Below, piece by piece: positions 8,021 to 15,384 of a stretch of 21,572 bases of DNA (positions within the stretch are counted from its first letter, which is position 1; each line of letters begins with the position of its first letter). The notes under the pieces are model-generated. The model had not been told where the DNA came from and did no database searches. It was given only the letters and a program-made list of their open reading frames with translations. This stretch comes from Ruminococcaceae bacterium UBA1691 (GTDB lineage: Bacteria; Bacillota; Clostridia; Oscillospirales; Acutalibacteraceae). The position numbers and the translations under genes were made by a program. The stretch covers positions 7,573-29,144 of the forward strand of contig DCJV01000029.1 of assembly GCA_002320555.1 (NCBI GenBank), written 5' to 3'.

Positions 8021-8041
8021 AATAAAAGCACACCTTTTATT
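8021..8041. repeat. Inverted repeat between the divergent promoters
   Basis: AATAAAAG and its exact complement CTTTTATT flank the 5 bases CACAC. It lies 20 bases upstream of the marR -35 box and 42 bases upstream of the ABC -35 box. It may be a protein-binding site; it has no relation in sequence to the AATTAATT motif nearby. Confidence 0.5.
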
Positions 8042-8061
8042 CAATCCTTCCGCTTTTACAC

Positions 8062-8090
8062 TTGACAAGCGGCTCGTAACGAGATAGACT
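8062..8090 (+). promoter_or_regulatory. Sigma-A promoter of marR
   Basis: TTGACA at 8062-8067, a 17-base spacer and TAGACT at 8085-8090 (4 of 6 matches). The spacer itself contains the small inverted repeat CTCGT-A-ACGAG (8073-8083). Confidence 0.7.
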
Positions 8091-8091
8091 A

Positions 8092-8118
8092 AAATTAATT
8101 AACAAATGCAATTAATTT
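8092..8118. promoter_or_regulatory. Putative MarR operator over the marR transcription start
   Basis: Perfect 9-base inverted arms AAATTAATT (8092-8100) and AATTAATTT (8110-8118) with a 9-base spacer lie directly after the -10 box, where a repressor would block transcription. MarR proteins commonly bind AT-rich palindromes in their own divergent promoter region. The binding itself is inferred. Confidence 0.6.
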
Positions 8119-8138
8119 AGGCGTTGGGGGCGGATTGA

Positions 8139-8630
8139 ATGGAAGAAATGGAATATGAGCTGATTGAGGCCGTGTTTGAGGCAAAGCACAGCCTGCACCG
8201 GGTGATCCATTTTGCCAATGTCCCACGCGGTACGTTCGCAGCGATGTTTTTGATTGATCAGATGAACCGGGAGCCGCAGCAGGAGCGAGTGGTGCCGGGC
8301 GTGACGGTTTCCATGCTCAGCGAGCGGCTACACAATTCCCGCCCGGCCGTTACCCGGCTGATCAATGACCTAGAGGAGCGGGGCTATGTTGTCAAGCTTA
8401 CGGCCAAGCAGGACAGGCGCTTTGTCTACCTGATGCTGACGCCGGATGGACAGGCGGTTTTGTCAGAGGCGAAGCGGGCCTTTTTTACGGCGGTGCATCA
8501 GGTGACACAGCTGCTTGGAGAAGAAGACTCCCGCGAGCTGCTGCGGCTTTTGCGGCGTATTTCGGCGCTTCGGCCACAACGGAAGGGATCAGATGCTGAG
8601 GCACATGAAAAAACAGATGAAATAAGATGA
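8139..8630 (+). CDS. MarR-family transcriptional regulator
   Basis: This 163-residue protein is a winged-helix regulator of the MarR family. The helix-turn-helix is at about residues 54-80 (VTVSMLSERLHNSRPAVTR), followed by LINDLEERGYV and the wing, whose conserved LTAKQDRRFVYLMLTPDG segment (about 88-105) holds the family's D-x-R pattern. The remaining C-terminal helices form the dimer interface, and the last 20 or so residues are charged and probably disordered. The ATG at 8139 has a G-rich but imperfect ribosome site (GGGGGCGG). It is divergent from the ABC exporter genes, 267 bases away. MarR proteins in this arrangement usually repress the exporter and themselves until a small-molecule ligand binds. 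The ligand is unknown. Confidence 0.92.
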   Translation: MEEMEYELIEAVFEAKHSLHRVIHFANVPRGTFAAMFLIDQMNREPQQERVVPGVTVSMLSERLHNSRPAVTRLINDLEERGYVVKLTAKQDRRFVYLMLTPDGQAVLSEAKRAFFTAVHQVTQLLGEEDSRELLRLLRRISALRPQRKGSDAEAHEKTDEIR

Positions 8631-8686
8631 CCGGAAACGTTTTGCCGTGCTTGAAGAGGGTGATAGCGTTTCGGTGGGGAAATGTC

Positions 8687-8723
8687 AAAAAGCCGGGCAG
8701 CTCCTTTCACAGAGCTGCCCGGC
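8687..8723 (-). terminator. Terminator of the darA-holB-ricT operon
   Basis: A perfect 12-base-pair stem (GCCGGGCAGCTC and complement, 8692-8723) with an 8-base loop is followed on the minus strand by five T (8687-8691), 23 bases after the ricT stop. On the plus strand the tail is only GTGTATTTTGC, so it may also end the marR transcript less efficiently. Confidence 0.8.
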
Positions 8724-8746
8724 CGTGTATTTTGCAATGAAAAAGT

Positions 8747-9610
8747 TTATTCCAGTTCCTTCAGCGCCTGCTCCTCTTCCTTTGCCACGCGGATCTGCGT
8801 ATCTTTTACGATGCGGACATCCCGGCGGTGGATGGAAAGTGGGGCGGCATCCGGCCGCTTATTGAGCCGGATCTTAAGCATACCGGTCAAAAGATTGGTA
8901 TCGATCACGACGCCGCGGCCCTCCTTGGTGTCCACGATCGCACCGTTTTTCGGCGTGACACGCAGCAGATGCTCATAGGCATTCTGCTCGTATTTCAGGC
9001 AGCACATCAGCCTGCCGCAGGTACCGCTGATCTTGACGGGATTGAGCGAGATGCCCTGCTCCTTTGCCATTTTAATCGAGACGGACTGAAAATCGCCCAA
9101 AAAGGTGCTGCAGCAAAACGGCCGCCCGCAGATACCGAGCCCGCCGAGCAGCTTCGATTCATCGCGCACACCGATCTGCCTGAGCTCGATGCGCGTGCGG
9201 AATACGCTCGCAAGATCCTTGACGAGCTCGCGGAAATCGACGCGCCCGTCCGCTGTGAAATAAAACATGATTTTGCTGCGGTCGAAGGTGTATTCCACCT
9301 CGACGAGCTTCATCTCCAGCTTGTGCGCCGCAATTTTTTGCAGGCAGATCTGATAGGCATCCTTTTCCTTGGCGCGGTTTTCCGCCACGATCTTCAGATC
9401 CTCTTGAGTAGCAGCACGGATGATCATTTTCAGCGGCTTTACGATCTGGTCGTCCGGCACCTCACGGTTGTCCATCGCGACCTCGCCGCATTCGATGCCG
9501 CGCGCCGTTTCCACGATGACATGATCCCCCTTGGAGAAGGGCTTTTCGTCCGGGTCGAAGTAATAAACCTTTCCAGCGCCCTTAAACCGGACGCCTACAA
9601 TTTCGGCCAT
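8747..9610 (-). CDS. ricT: PSP1-domain protein RicT (YaaT)
   Basis: This 287-residue protein matches the PSP1/YaaT family. Two Cys-rich motifs are clear: CGRPFCC (C161, C166, C167) and CGRLMCC (C198, C203, C204). In Bacillus subtilis RicT works with RicA and RicF in a complex that carries iron-sulfur clusters and promotes RNase Y-dependent mRNA maturation, affecting sporulation, competence and biofilm formation. The N-terminal part (MAEIVGVRFKGAGKVYYF) and the charged C-terminal tail (about 260-287) also fit. The start at ATG 9610 has GGAGGA about 10 bases upstream. It is the last gene of the operon, 36 bases after holB, as in Bacillus, where yaaT follows holB. RicA and RicF are not in this window. 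Confidence 0.93.
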   Translation of the reverse strand: MAEIVGVRFKGAGKVYYFDPDEKPFSKGDHVIVETARGIECGEVAMDNREVPDDQIVKPLKMIIRAATQEDLKIVAENRAKEKDAYQICLQKIAAHKLEMKLVEVEYTFDRSKIMFYFTADGRVDFRELVKDLASVFRTRIELRQIGVRDESKLLGGLGICGRPFCCSTFLGDFQSVSIKMAKEQGISLNPVKISGTCGRLMCCLKYEQNAYEHLLRVTPKNGAIVDTKEGRGVVIDTNLLTGMLKIRLNKRPDAAPLSIHRRDVRIVKDTQIRVAKEEEQALKELE

Positions 9611-9646
9611 ATATCTACAATTCCTCCATTATCATTGAATCTATCG

Positions 9647-10528
9647 TTATTTTCCCACCGCGCGCCTGAGTGTGCTGCAAAGCCGCGTGATGAGCAAATT
9701 TTGATTGGCGTTATGTAAAATACTGAGATTGAGAGCGTCCAGCGCCTCTATGGCGGCCAACAGCCTCTCCTGGGTGAGGGCCCCAGCGAGATAGCGGGCG
9801 GTTTCGTCTGCCGACTCCATTCCGCAGCTGATACGGATCGCCTCGCGGAAGAGAAGCGTCATGCGCGCAAGGCATGCGGCAGTCAGCTCTTTGTCCTTTT
9901 CGAGCTTTCCTGTCAGAGAGAGCAGGGGGAATTCCGACGTGGCGGCAACCGCACGGGCCATCTGCTCGGAAAGGTCGTTTATTTTTTGCTCCTTTTTGCC
10001 GGCGGCAGCCGTGAGCTCCTGCGCAGGAGCGTCCAGCGTGACGGTTATCACGCGGGAGAGGATGGTGGCCAGCATTTTGGTTTTGGAGTCGCAGGTCAAA
10101 AGAAAAACGGCATAAGCGGGTGGCTCCTCCAATACCTTGAGCAGCGCGTTTTGCGCCTGCGGCGACATGGACTGGGCATTGAGCAGAAGATATACCTTGC
10201 TCAGCGCCTCGTTGGGCAGGATGGAAACGTCCTCCCGCACTTGGCGCACTGTTTCAATATGAAAGGAGCGGGCAGCCTCTCCACCCTCTGCCTCAAGGAT
10301 ATCCGGATGCGCCTGCGCGCAGGCCTTTTGGCAGGCTGTGCATTTCCCGCATGGGCGTTCACCGGGAGCGGTGCAGACAAGCGCCTGCGCAATGAGGCGG
10401 GCCAGTTTTTTTCGTTCCTCCGCCGTCCCGCTTTCGAGGAGGACTGCATGCGGAAAACGGCCGGCATCCATCAGGCCCGCAATCTGTCTGCAGGCCTGCG
10501 GGCTTGTATGAAAAGAACCAAAATTCAT
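9647..10528 (-). CDS. holB: DNA polymerase III delta prime subunit
   Basis: This 293-residue protein is the delta-prime subunit of the clamp loader, which opens the sliding clamp together with DnaX and HolA. The N-terminal AAA+ domain has a degraded Walker A (ESGTAEERKKL), as expected because delta prime does not bind ATP. A zinc site follows with four Cys (C60, C63, C66, C70; CGKCTACQKAC). The MSPQAQNALLKVLEEPP segment and the TILSRVITV sensor motif are family hallmarks; the last Cys of the usual SRC motif is Val here. The C-terminal helical domain (about 190-293) is divergent. The ATG at 10528 has AAGGA 8 bases upstream, and it starts 18 bases after darA. It is in a Firmicutes-type cluster with darA and ricT. 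Confidence 0.93.
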   Translation of the reverse strand: MNFGSFHTSPQACRQIAGLMDAGRFPHAVLLESGTAEERKKLARLIAQALVCTAPGERPCGKCTACQKACAQAHPDILEAEGGEAARSFHIETVRQVREDVSILPNEALSKVYLLLNAQSMSPQAQNALLKVLEEPPAYAVFLLTCDSKTKMLATILSRVITVTLDAPAQELTAAAGKKEQKINDLSEQMARAVAATSEFPLLSLTGKLEKDKELTAACLARMTLLFREAIRISCGMESADETARYLAGALTQERLLAAIEALDALNLSILHNANQNLLITRLCSTLRRAVGK

Positions 10529-10546
10529 AGCGGTATCCTTATGCCC

Positions 10547-10876
10547 TTACAGCTTATAAAACTGCGCAACGTCCAGCACGAACACAGTTGCGCCGCCTAC
10601 GGTGATTTCGACGGGTGTGGACATGAGCGGCTCGTTGATATAGGTGGAGGCCGGCTGGACGAGCTGCGTACGCTTGCGGCTGAAGCGACCGATCAAGTCG
10701 ATCAGCTCGGAGACACGTTCGTCCTCCACGCCGATGAGAAGCGTGACGTTCCCTGCCCGCAGAAAACCGCCGGAGGTGGAAAGCTTGGTGGCACTGAATT
10801 CAGCGCGAGTAATTTCCGACAGAACCGTATGGCTGTCGTCATTGTTGACGATTGCAACAACCAGTTTCATATTCAT
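10547..10876 (-). CDS. darA: Cyclic-di-AMP receptor DarA/PstA (YaaQ family)
   Basis: This 109-residue PII-like protein binds cyclic di-AMP as a trimer. The family's diagnostic segment ATKLSTSGGFLRAGNVTLLI and the following GVEDERV, together with the early IVNNDDS, are all present. It has no enzymatic role; known homologues bind the second messenger, but their targets are largely unresolved. Three in-frame ATGs are possible. The first (10882) overlaps the AAAGG ribosome site, so the second (10876), 6 bases after it, is preferred; 10870 is also possible. It is followed closely by holB and ricT, as yaaQ is in Bacillus, although yaaR and tmk, found in that cluster there, are missing here. It has its own promoter at 10972-11000. 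Confidence 0.93.
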   Translation of the reverse strand: MNMKLVVAIVNNDDSHTVLSEITRAEFSATKLSTSGGFLRAGNVTLLIGVEDERVSELIDLIGRFSRKRTQLVQPASTYINEPLMSTPVEITVGGATVFVLDVAQFYKL

Positions 10877-10971
10877 AACCATCCTTTCACGAAATCGCAG
10901 GGATGTTTGAGCTACTAATGAAGATCAAAAACGGCCCGTAGTTTGTGCCGGCAAGCATATAACCTGATTAC

Positions 10972-11000
10972 ATTATAATGCACCGCGCGTTATTTTACAA
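10972..11000 (-). promoter_or_regulatory. Promoter of darA-holB-ricT, overlapping the decarboxylase stop
   Basis: On the minus strand TTGTAA (10995-11000), a 17-base spacer and perfect TATAAT (10972-10977) lie ahead of darA. The -35 box is formed by the last codons of the decarboxylase gene. Transcription near 10965 would give an approximately 90-base leader. Confidence 0.7.
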
Positions 11001-12348
11001 CTTGAATCTCTAAAATACCTGATTGCGCCAGCATTGTGGCGCATTCCTCTGTGATGCTTTCGCCTGGCATCACGGTAGGAATGGCGGGTGGGCAGGGGCA
11101 GGCGACCTGTGCGGCAATGCGCCCAGCGGCCTGCCGGACGGAGATGCGTTCTCTGGAGGCAAGGAGCGCCTCGCGGGGCGTCATCGCAACGGGGGGCGGC
11201 GCAGGCAGCAGGCAGGGCGGTGCAAAGGGAGTTCCTGTTGGCATCGTTTTCACTGCATGCCGCAGGCGGCTGAAATCTTCCTGCGTATTGAACGGGGAGA
11301 GCAGCAGGATCAGAAAGGCATCGTCCGCATATTCAGCCTCAATCCCTGCTTCTCGTAAATGAAAAGCGGCCTGTCTCCCGCTGATCCCTGCCTGCGCCGT
11401 ATTCCAGACAAGATGAAGCGGATCGCATGGTCCCTCAGGGGCGAGGAAGCCGCGCGTGCGCGCGTATGCATTGAGCAAGGCGGCCTGGGTGGCTGTTTCA
11501 GCCAAGGCGGCTTCGCCCTGCTCCTCCAGCCAAGCACGGCAAAGGTCGAGTGAAAGAAGAATGGGGAAGGACGGGCTTGTGGACCCGAATAGGGCCATGG
11601 CATCCCGCACATCGGGCAGATATCGGGCATCACCAATCTGCAGGAACGCGCCGCCGGTCAGGACGGGCAGAGTCTTGTGTGCGGAATCAGCGCACATCGC
11701 GGCCCCTTGGGAGAGTGGATGCAGCCTCCGGTCAAGAAAAAACAGGTGTGCGCCATGAGCGCTATCAACGATAACGGGGACCTGGTATTTTGTTGCCTGC
11801 GCGCAGATCGCATGGAGATCGCTCATCACGCCGTAATAATCTGGAGAGGTGAGATAAACGGCCCTGGCATCCGGATTTTTCTGCAGCGCATCTGCCACAT
11901 CTTGCGCATTTATCCGCCCCGCAAGGCCGGGCCCCGCATCCTGCCGGGGCCATACCCAGATAGGAGTCAGGTTTAAAAGCGCCATCGCGTTGACGGCGCT
12001 GCGGTGGACAACACGGTCCATAATGATCTTACCGCCGGATGGAGCGATAAGGCGCAGCATGGCCTGAATACACAGGGTGCAGCCTCCGGCCGAGAAAAAG
12101 GTGCCCGCCGTTTTAAAGGCCCTTGTGGCGGCTTCTTCCGCCAGCAAGGTGGGGCCTTCTGCATCAAAAAGGCTGCCAGTGGAGGGAAGCTCCGTAACGT
12201 CAAAGCCGAGGATATCTGCAAGTGGGACCAGGCAATCGGCCTTTCCCTTGTGGCCGGGCATATGCAGGCTGATCTGTTCCGTTTTCCTATGTTGAATGAG
12301 CGCCTGATAGAGCGGTATGTCAATCGTTAGAATCCCCTTCCCTTCCAT
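10990..12348 (-). CDS. Orn/Lys/Arg decarboxylase-type PLP enzyme (YaaO-like)
   Basis: This 452-residue protein has the large-domain fold of pyridoxal-phosphate aspartate-aminotransferase-type decarboxylases. Motifs are HMPGHKG (29-35), the PLP lysine in DSAHKTLPVLTGG (Lys225), VDSAHGAH (194-201, with the Asp that contacts the PLP ring nitrogen) and the TSPDYYG segment. It lacks the long N-terminal receiver-like domain of the enterobacterial enzymes, as YaaO/SpeA-type members do. Substrate (lysine, ornithine or arginine) cannot be assigned. The putative ATG at 12348 overlaps the QueG gene by 29 bases but has no good ribosome site, so translation may depend on coupling; a start a little further in is possible. 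In Bacillus, yaaO is also near yaaQ and holB. Confidence 0.88.
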   Translation of the reverse strand: MEGKGILTIDIPLYQALIQHRKTEQISLHMPGHKGKADCLVPLADILGFDVTELPSTGSLFDAEGPTLLAEEAATRAFKTAGTFFSAGGCTLCIQAMLRLIAPSGGKIIMDRVVHRSAVNAMALLNLTPIWVWPRQDAGPGLAGRINAQDVADALQKNPDARAVYLTSPDYYGVMSDLHAICAQATKYQVPVIVDSAHGAHLFFLDRRLHPLSQGAAMCADSAHKTLPVLTGGAFLQIGDARYLPDVRDAMALFGSTSPSFPILLSLDLCRAWLEEQGEAALAETATQAALLNAYARTRGFLAPEGPCDPLHLVWNTAQAGISGRQAAFHLREAGIEAEYADDAFLILLLSPFNTQEDFSRLRHAVKTMPTGTPFAPPCLLPAPPPVAMTPREALLASRERISVRQAAGRIAAQVACPCPPAIPTVMPGESITEECATMLAQSGILEIQVVK

Positions 12349-13147
12349 GTAGGATATGGAGATTGCGCTCGATCACATTTCGGCCTCTCCATGCGTAAGC
12401 GCGGCCCTCCAGAGGGCTATTTTTCACAACGGTGGGATGGAAGGTATCGATAAATTCCGGGAGCGGGTGAATCACAGCGCGGGCGTTCATCGGGCAGACC
12501 TCCTGGCAGATGTCGCATCCCCATGCACAGCCGGACCGGCGGATCAGGGCGGCTTCCTCTTCGGTAAGCGTCCCCTTGCGCTGGGTAAGCGCAGACATAC
12601 ATTTTGTGCGATCAATTCCTTCCGCGGATAAGGCGTCGGTGGGGCAGAAAAGCAGACAGCGTCCGCACCCTAGGCAGGGCTGGATGTCATGCGGCGGAGC
12701 ATTGAGGGAAAGCGTGGAAACGATCTCACCGATAAAAACCCAGGAGCCGTAAGTTTTGTGAATCAGAAGGCCATTTTTTCCGACGCAGCCGAGCCCGGCC
12801 ATCGCCGCAGCGCGGACCTCCGGGATGGGGGAGTTATCGGTAAAGCTTTCAAATTGTTCATCAGGGAAGCTTTGCCTCAAGCGGCAAACCGCGCGTTCCA
12901 GATAGCAGGGAACGATATCGTGATAATCCCCTACCGAAGCATAACGAGAAAGGTTGCCGCCCCGATAGGCCTCCCGCTCCATTGCATAGGGGAAAAGAGC
13001 GACAAGCACAGTCTGTGCCTTCGGAGGAATTCGTTGCTGTGCACGGCAGTCGATGAGAAAGGGGCGCAGGGGCGCAAACGCGCAGCTTCCAAAAGCGGGA
13101 ATACCGGATTCAGAAAAAATGGTTTCGATTTTTTTCAGGAGTTCCAT
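12320..13147 (-). CDS. queG: QueG-like epoxyqueuosine reductase (short form)
   Basis: This 275-residue protein resembles epoxyqueuosine reductase, the cobalamin-dependent enzyme that finishes queuosine in tRNA. The active-site Asp is probably Asp104 in FTDNSPIPEVRAAAMAGLG, followed by VGKNGLLI, matching the family. Two [4Fe-4S] motifs follow: CLGCGRCLLFCP (C158, C161, C164, C168) and CAWGCDICQEVCP (C207, C211, C214, C218), with C183 between. Well-characterised QueG proteins of about 380 residues have an extra C-terminal HEAT-like domain that is absent here, as in other short clostridial members. ATG 13147 has AAAGGAG 9 bases upstream. No other queuosine genes are near, so a different iron-sulfur oxidoreductase is possible. 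Confidence 0.8.
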   Translation of the reverse strand: MELLKKIETIFSESGIPAFGSCAFAPLRPFLIDCRAQQRIPPKAQTVLVALFPYAMEREAYRGGNLSRYASVGDYHDIVPCYLERAVCRLRQSFPDEQFESFTDNSPIPEVRAAAMAGLGCVGKNGLLIHKTYGSWVFIGEIVSTLSLNAPPHDIQPCLGCGRCLLFCPTDALSAEGIDRTKCMSALTQRKGTLTEEEAALIRRSGCAWGCDICQEVCPMNARAVIHPLPEFIDTFHPTVVKNSPLEGRAYAWRGRNVIERNLHILHGREGDSND

Positions 13148-13186
13148 TCGAAGCCGCTCCTTTCCTTATTATGAAAAGAAGAATTT

Positions 13187-14113
13187 TTAAACGCATGCAG
13201 ACAAGGCGATCATAACGGGCATGGTCAGAATCGAGAGGAATGTGATCACGGCGACCGCCTTGGAGGCGAGCCCGGTATCGCGGCCGTATTTTGCAGCAAA
13301 CATCACGGTATTGTTCGCCGTAGGGGCGCTTGCGGAGATGATGCAGGCGGTCAGCAGCGCACCGGTGATGCCGCAGAGCCGGAAGATCAGAAGCATGAGC
13401 GCCGGCAGGACGAGCAGCTTGAGCGCAGCGGCCAGATAAATCTTTTTCTCCCGGAACATGGTTTTTAGATCGGTGTTCGCGAGATAAGTGCCGAACATAA
13501 TCATTGCCATTGGCGTATTGAGCCCCGCGATAAAGGAGATCGGGTCCGCCAGCACAACAGGCAGCTGGATCTCCAGCAGATAAAGCGGCAGGCCAATCGC
13601 CACGGAAATGGTACCTGGATTAAACAGGAGCTTTTTCCCGTTGAAATGTTTTGCACCGGACATGACGGCAACGCCGTGCGTAAAGCAGACGACATTGAAG
13701 GGAATCAGGCAGGCGGAGCAATAAAAAACGCCGGGCGCGCCGAGCAGGGCCTGCGCCATGGGAAGCGCCATATAGCCCACGTTTCCATAGACGCTGGCAT
13801 ATTTATAGATGGCATTTTCCTCCCCGTTTCCCTTTCGAAAAAAAGGAAGCGAGATCAAAATAGCGACGCCGTGCATGGCAAAACCACAGACGGCGGAGAT
13901 CAGAAGTGCCGTTGCATTTTCTCGTGTCAACTCCATGGAGAGAAAGGACTGTGTGATGATCGCGGGCGTAACAATATAAAAAAGCAGGTCGTTCGTCATC
14001 CGAGCGGCCTTCTCTTTGTAGAGCCCCGTTTTGTCCGCGAGAAAGCCAACGGCGATCATGATGTACAGGATGAATACCTGCTGCGCGGCGGTGGCCATGT
14101 TTTCTAGAAACAA
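13187..14113 (-). CDS. AEC-family (auxin efflux carrier type) transporter
   Basis: This protein of about 308 residues is a ten-helix membrane transporter of the AEC family. The N-terminal segment QQVFILYIMIAVGFLADKTG, the DLLFYIVTPAIIT helix, the GNVGYMALPMAQALLG segment and the ASAPTANNTVMFAAKYG motif near the C-terminus are typical. Bacterial members export or import organic acids and other small anions; the substrate is not predictable. The start is uncertain: TTG at 14113 has GAGGA upstream (6-7 bases) and gives the family-like N-terminus MFLENMATAAQQ, whereas ATG 14098 has no ribosome site. It lies 39 bases before queG and follows a terminator, so it may head the AEC-queG-decarboxylase operon, though no good promoter was found. 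Confidence 0.87.
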   Translation of the reverse strand: MFLENMATAAQQVFILYIMIAVGFLADKTGLYKEKAARMTNDLLFYIVTPAIITQSFLSMELTRENATALLISAVCGFAMHGVAILISLPFFRKGNGEENAIYKYASVYGNVGYMALPMAQALLGAPGVFYCSACLIPFNVVCFTHGVAVMSGAKHFNGKKLLFNPGTISVAIGLPLYLLEIQLPVVLADPISFIAGLNTPMAMIMFGTYLANTDLKTMFREKKIYLAAALKLLVLPALMLLIFRLCGITGALLTACIISASAPTANNTVMFAAKYGRDTGLASKAVAVITFLSILTMPVMIALSACV

Positions 14114-14146
14114 GCAAATTCCTCGCTTTGCATTGATAATCAACGG

Positions 14147-14177
14147 AAAGAGTAAGGGGCGGGCTCATGCCCGCCCC
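14147..14177 (-). terminator. Terminator of the eight-helix membrane protein gene
   Basis: A perfect 9-base-pair stem GGGGCGGGC/GCCCGCCCC with loop TCAT (14156-14177) is followed on the minus strand by TTACTCTTT. It is 16 bases past the upstream gene's stop codon. Confidence 0.7.
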
Positions 14178-14193
14178 AATTGTACACCAATAT

Positions 14194-15099
14194 TTATACG
14201 ATGCTTTTGCTCTTTCTCAGAGGCGAGAAAGCTGCCTGCGTGAGCACAAAGAGAATCAGGATCGATGCGATGAGATCGCACAGCTCAAACGGGGACTGCG
14301 CCGTCAGCTGGGAAGAACGGCCAATGACGATCAATACCAGGCGCGGTACAGAGCAGGTTAGTCCGAATAACGCCGCCGGAAGACCAAATCCATAGAGACT
14401 CCACATAACGCCGCGGTCATCCACGCGGGAACAGACGCGTGCAAAATTCAGGAAAAACAGGAGCATCGCAGCGAGCATAAACAATTCGAGCAGGAGCTCT
14501 GAGACATTTTTGAAGTTGATCGTACGTGAAAAACGGAAAATCATACGAGCCATGGCCCAGCACAGGGGCGCAACGGCTAAGATCTTAAATTGGGAAAAGT
14601 CCAGCTTGTTCGTAATATAGTGATAGCCAAAAAAGAGGAAGTAAACGCAGCCAAGCACTGCGAACAGCGCTTCGAAAATCAGGGCGAAGCCGCCTGTTTT
14701 GATCAGGTAGGCAAAAACGCTGGTAGTCTGCTGCAGAGCAATCGTGTTGCGTTCGGAGAGAATGTTTAAAAAATTTTCCGTTTGGGAAATGGCGTCTAAC
14801 ACAAGGGAAATGGAAAAGAGGAGAGAAACGACGCCCAGCCCGATATTCTTTCCACGTAAGATCCTCAGCGGTACGCGCCCACTGAGATAGGAGAGCGCTA
14901 CAAGCATTGCCGTCAGGACTGCGAGCAGAATATACAGCGCGGGAATGGTAGCGCTGCTCGACGCATAAAAGCCGGTTTCCGGCTCAATCAGCCGCATGAG
15001 CTGATAGGTGCGCAGCGGTAAAACGGCCACAAGCCCCGCCGCAAAAACACATAAAACGGCCATCATTGGAATGGATTTCACACGCCCTTTGAGCTTCAT
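14194..15099 (-). CDS. Polytopic membrane protein of unknown function
   Basis: I do not recognise this 301-residue protein. It has about eight hydrophobic segments (roughly residues 12-32, 52-72, 86-106, 136-163, 172-190, 201-225, 234-262 and 274-293). The basic N-terminus (MKLKGRVKSIP) should be cytoplasmic. Short polar features are the TQLLRTYQLMRLIEP-like loop after the first helix (PLRTYQLMRLIEPETG), ARVCSRVDDRG near 222-233 and a positively charged C-terminal end (LRKSKSIV). No transporter or enzyme motif is visible. ATG 15099 has AGGAG about 11 bases upstream. It is monocistronic: a terminator follows, and the gene before it on this strand is citrate synthase, about 285 bases away. It could be a sensor or a small-molecule carrier; neither is supported. 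Confidence 0.8.
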   Translation of the reverse strand: MKLKGRVKSIPMMAVLCVFAAGLVAVLPLRTYQLMRLIEPETGFYASSSATIPALYILLAVLTAMLVALSYLSGRVPLRILRGKNIGLGVVSLLFSISLVLDAISQTENFLNILSERNTIALQQTTSVFAYLIKTGGFALIFEALFAVLGCVYFLFFGYHYITNKLDFSQFKILAVAPLCWAMARMIFRFSRTINFKNVSELLLELFMLAAMLLFFLNFARVCSRVDDRGVMWSLYGFGLPAALFGLTCSVPRLVLIVIGRSSQLTAQSPFELCDLIASILILFVLTQAAFSPLRKSKSIV

Positions 15100-15205
15100 A
15101 AATCAATCACTCCTGCTTTTTTGTTACGTACGAATGTATTCGTTTCGAACGCAGTGAGTCACAAAGCAAAGCTGGTTGTTCTCACATGGATAGAAGGGAT
15201 TCCAA

Positions 15206-15379
15206 ATGCTTTTAAAAGGTGAATACGAGCGGCTGTTGCCGAGGATTCTGTCAAATAGAACTGATCAGGGTTTCGGACACTGCCTGATCGCGGCGCAAAG
15301 CTGTTCCCAAGCCCCTTATAAACTCCTTTGTGAATTTTGGACGCCGCAAAAACGCGTGCCGCCGGGTATGCAGATATAG
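15206..15379 (+). CDS. Small open frame antisense to the end of gltA, doubtful
   Basis: A 57-residue frame begins at ATG 15206, 6 bases after a GAAGGGA ribosome-like site, and ends with TAG at 15379, 5 bases before the citrate synthase stop. The peptide starts MLLKGEYERLL and has three Cys. No homology is recognised. A longer frame on the opposite strand is open through the same region, so openness alone means little. Treat as possible only. Confidence 0.2.
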   Translation: MLLKGEYERLLPRILSNRTDQGFGHCLIAAQSCSQAPYKLLCEFWTPQKRVPPGMQI

Positions 15380-15384
15380 CAGAA

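Noticed and set aside
8828..9718. A 296-residue open frame on the plus strand
   Set aside because: Antisense to ricT, which has intact Cys motifs and operon context; the frame is composition driven.
10930..10955. A terminator or attenuator in the darA leader (CGGC...GCCG then five T on the minus strand)
   Set aside because: Only four base pairs form around an 11-base loop, too weak to call.
15130..15143. A LexA box at the palindrome before the membrane protein gene
   Set aside because: The Firmicutes LexA site is CGAAC-N4-GTTCG; here the arms end in T/A and the spacing is 2 bases.
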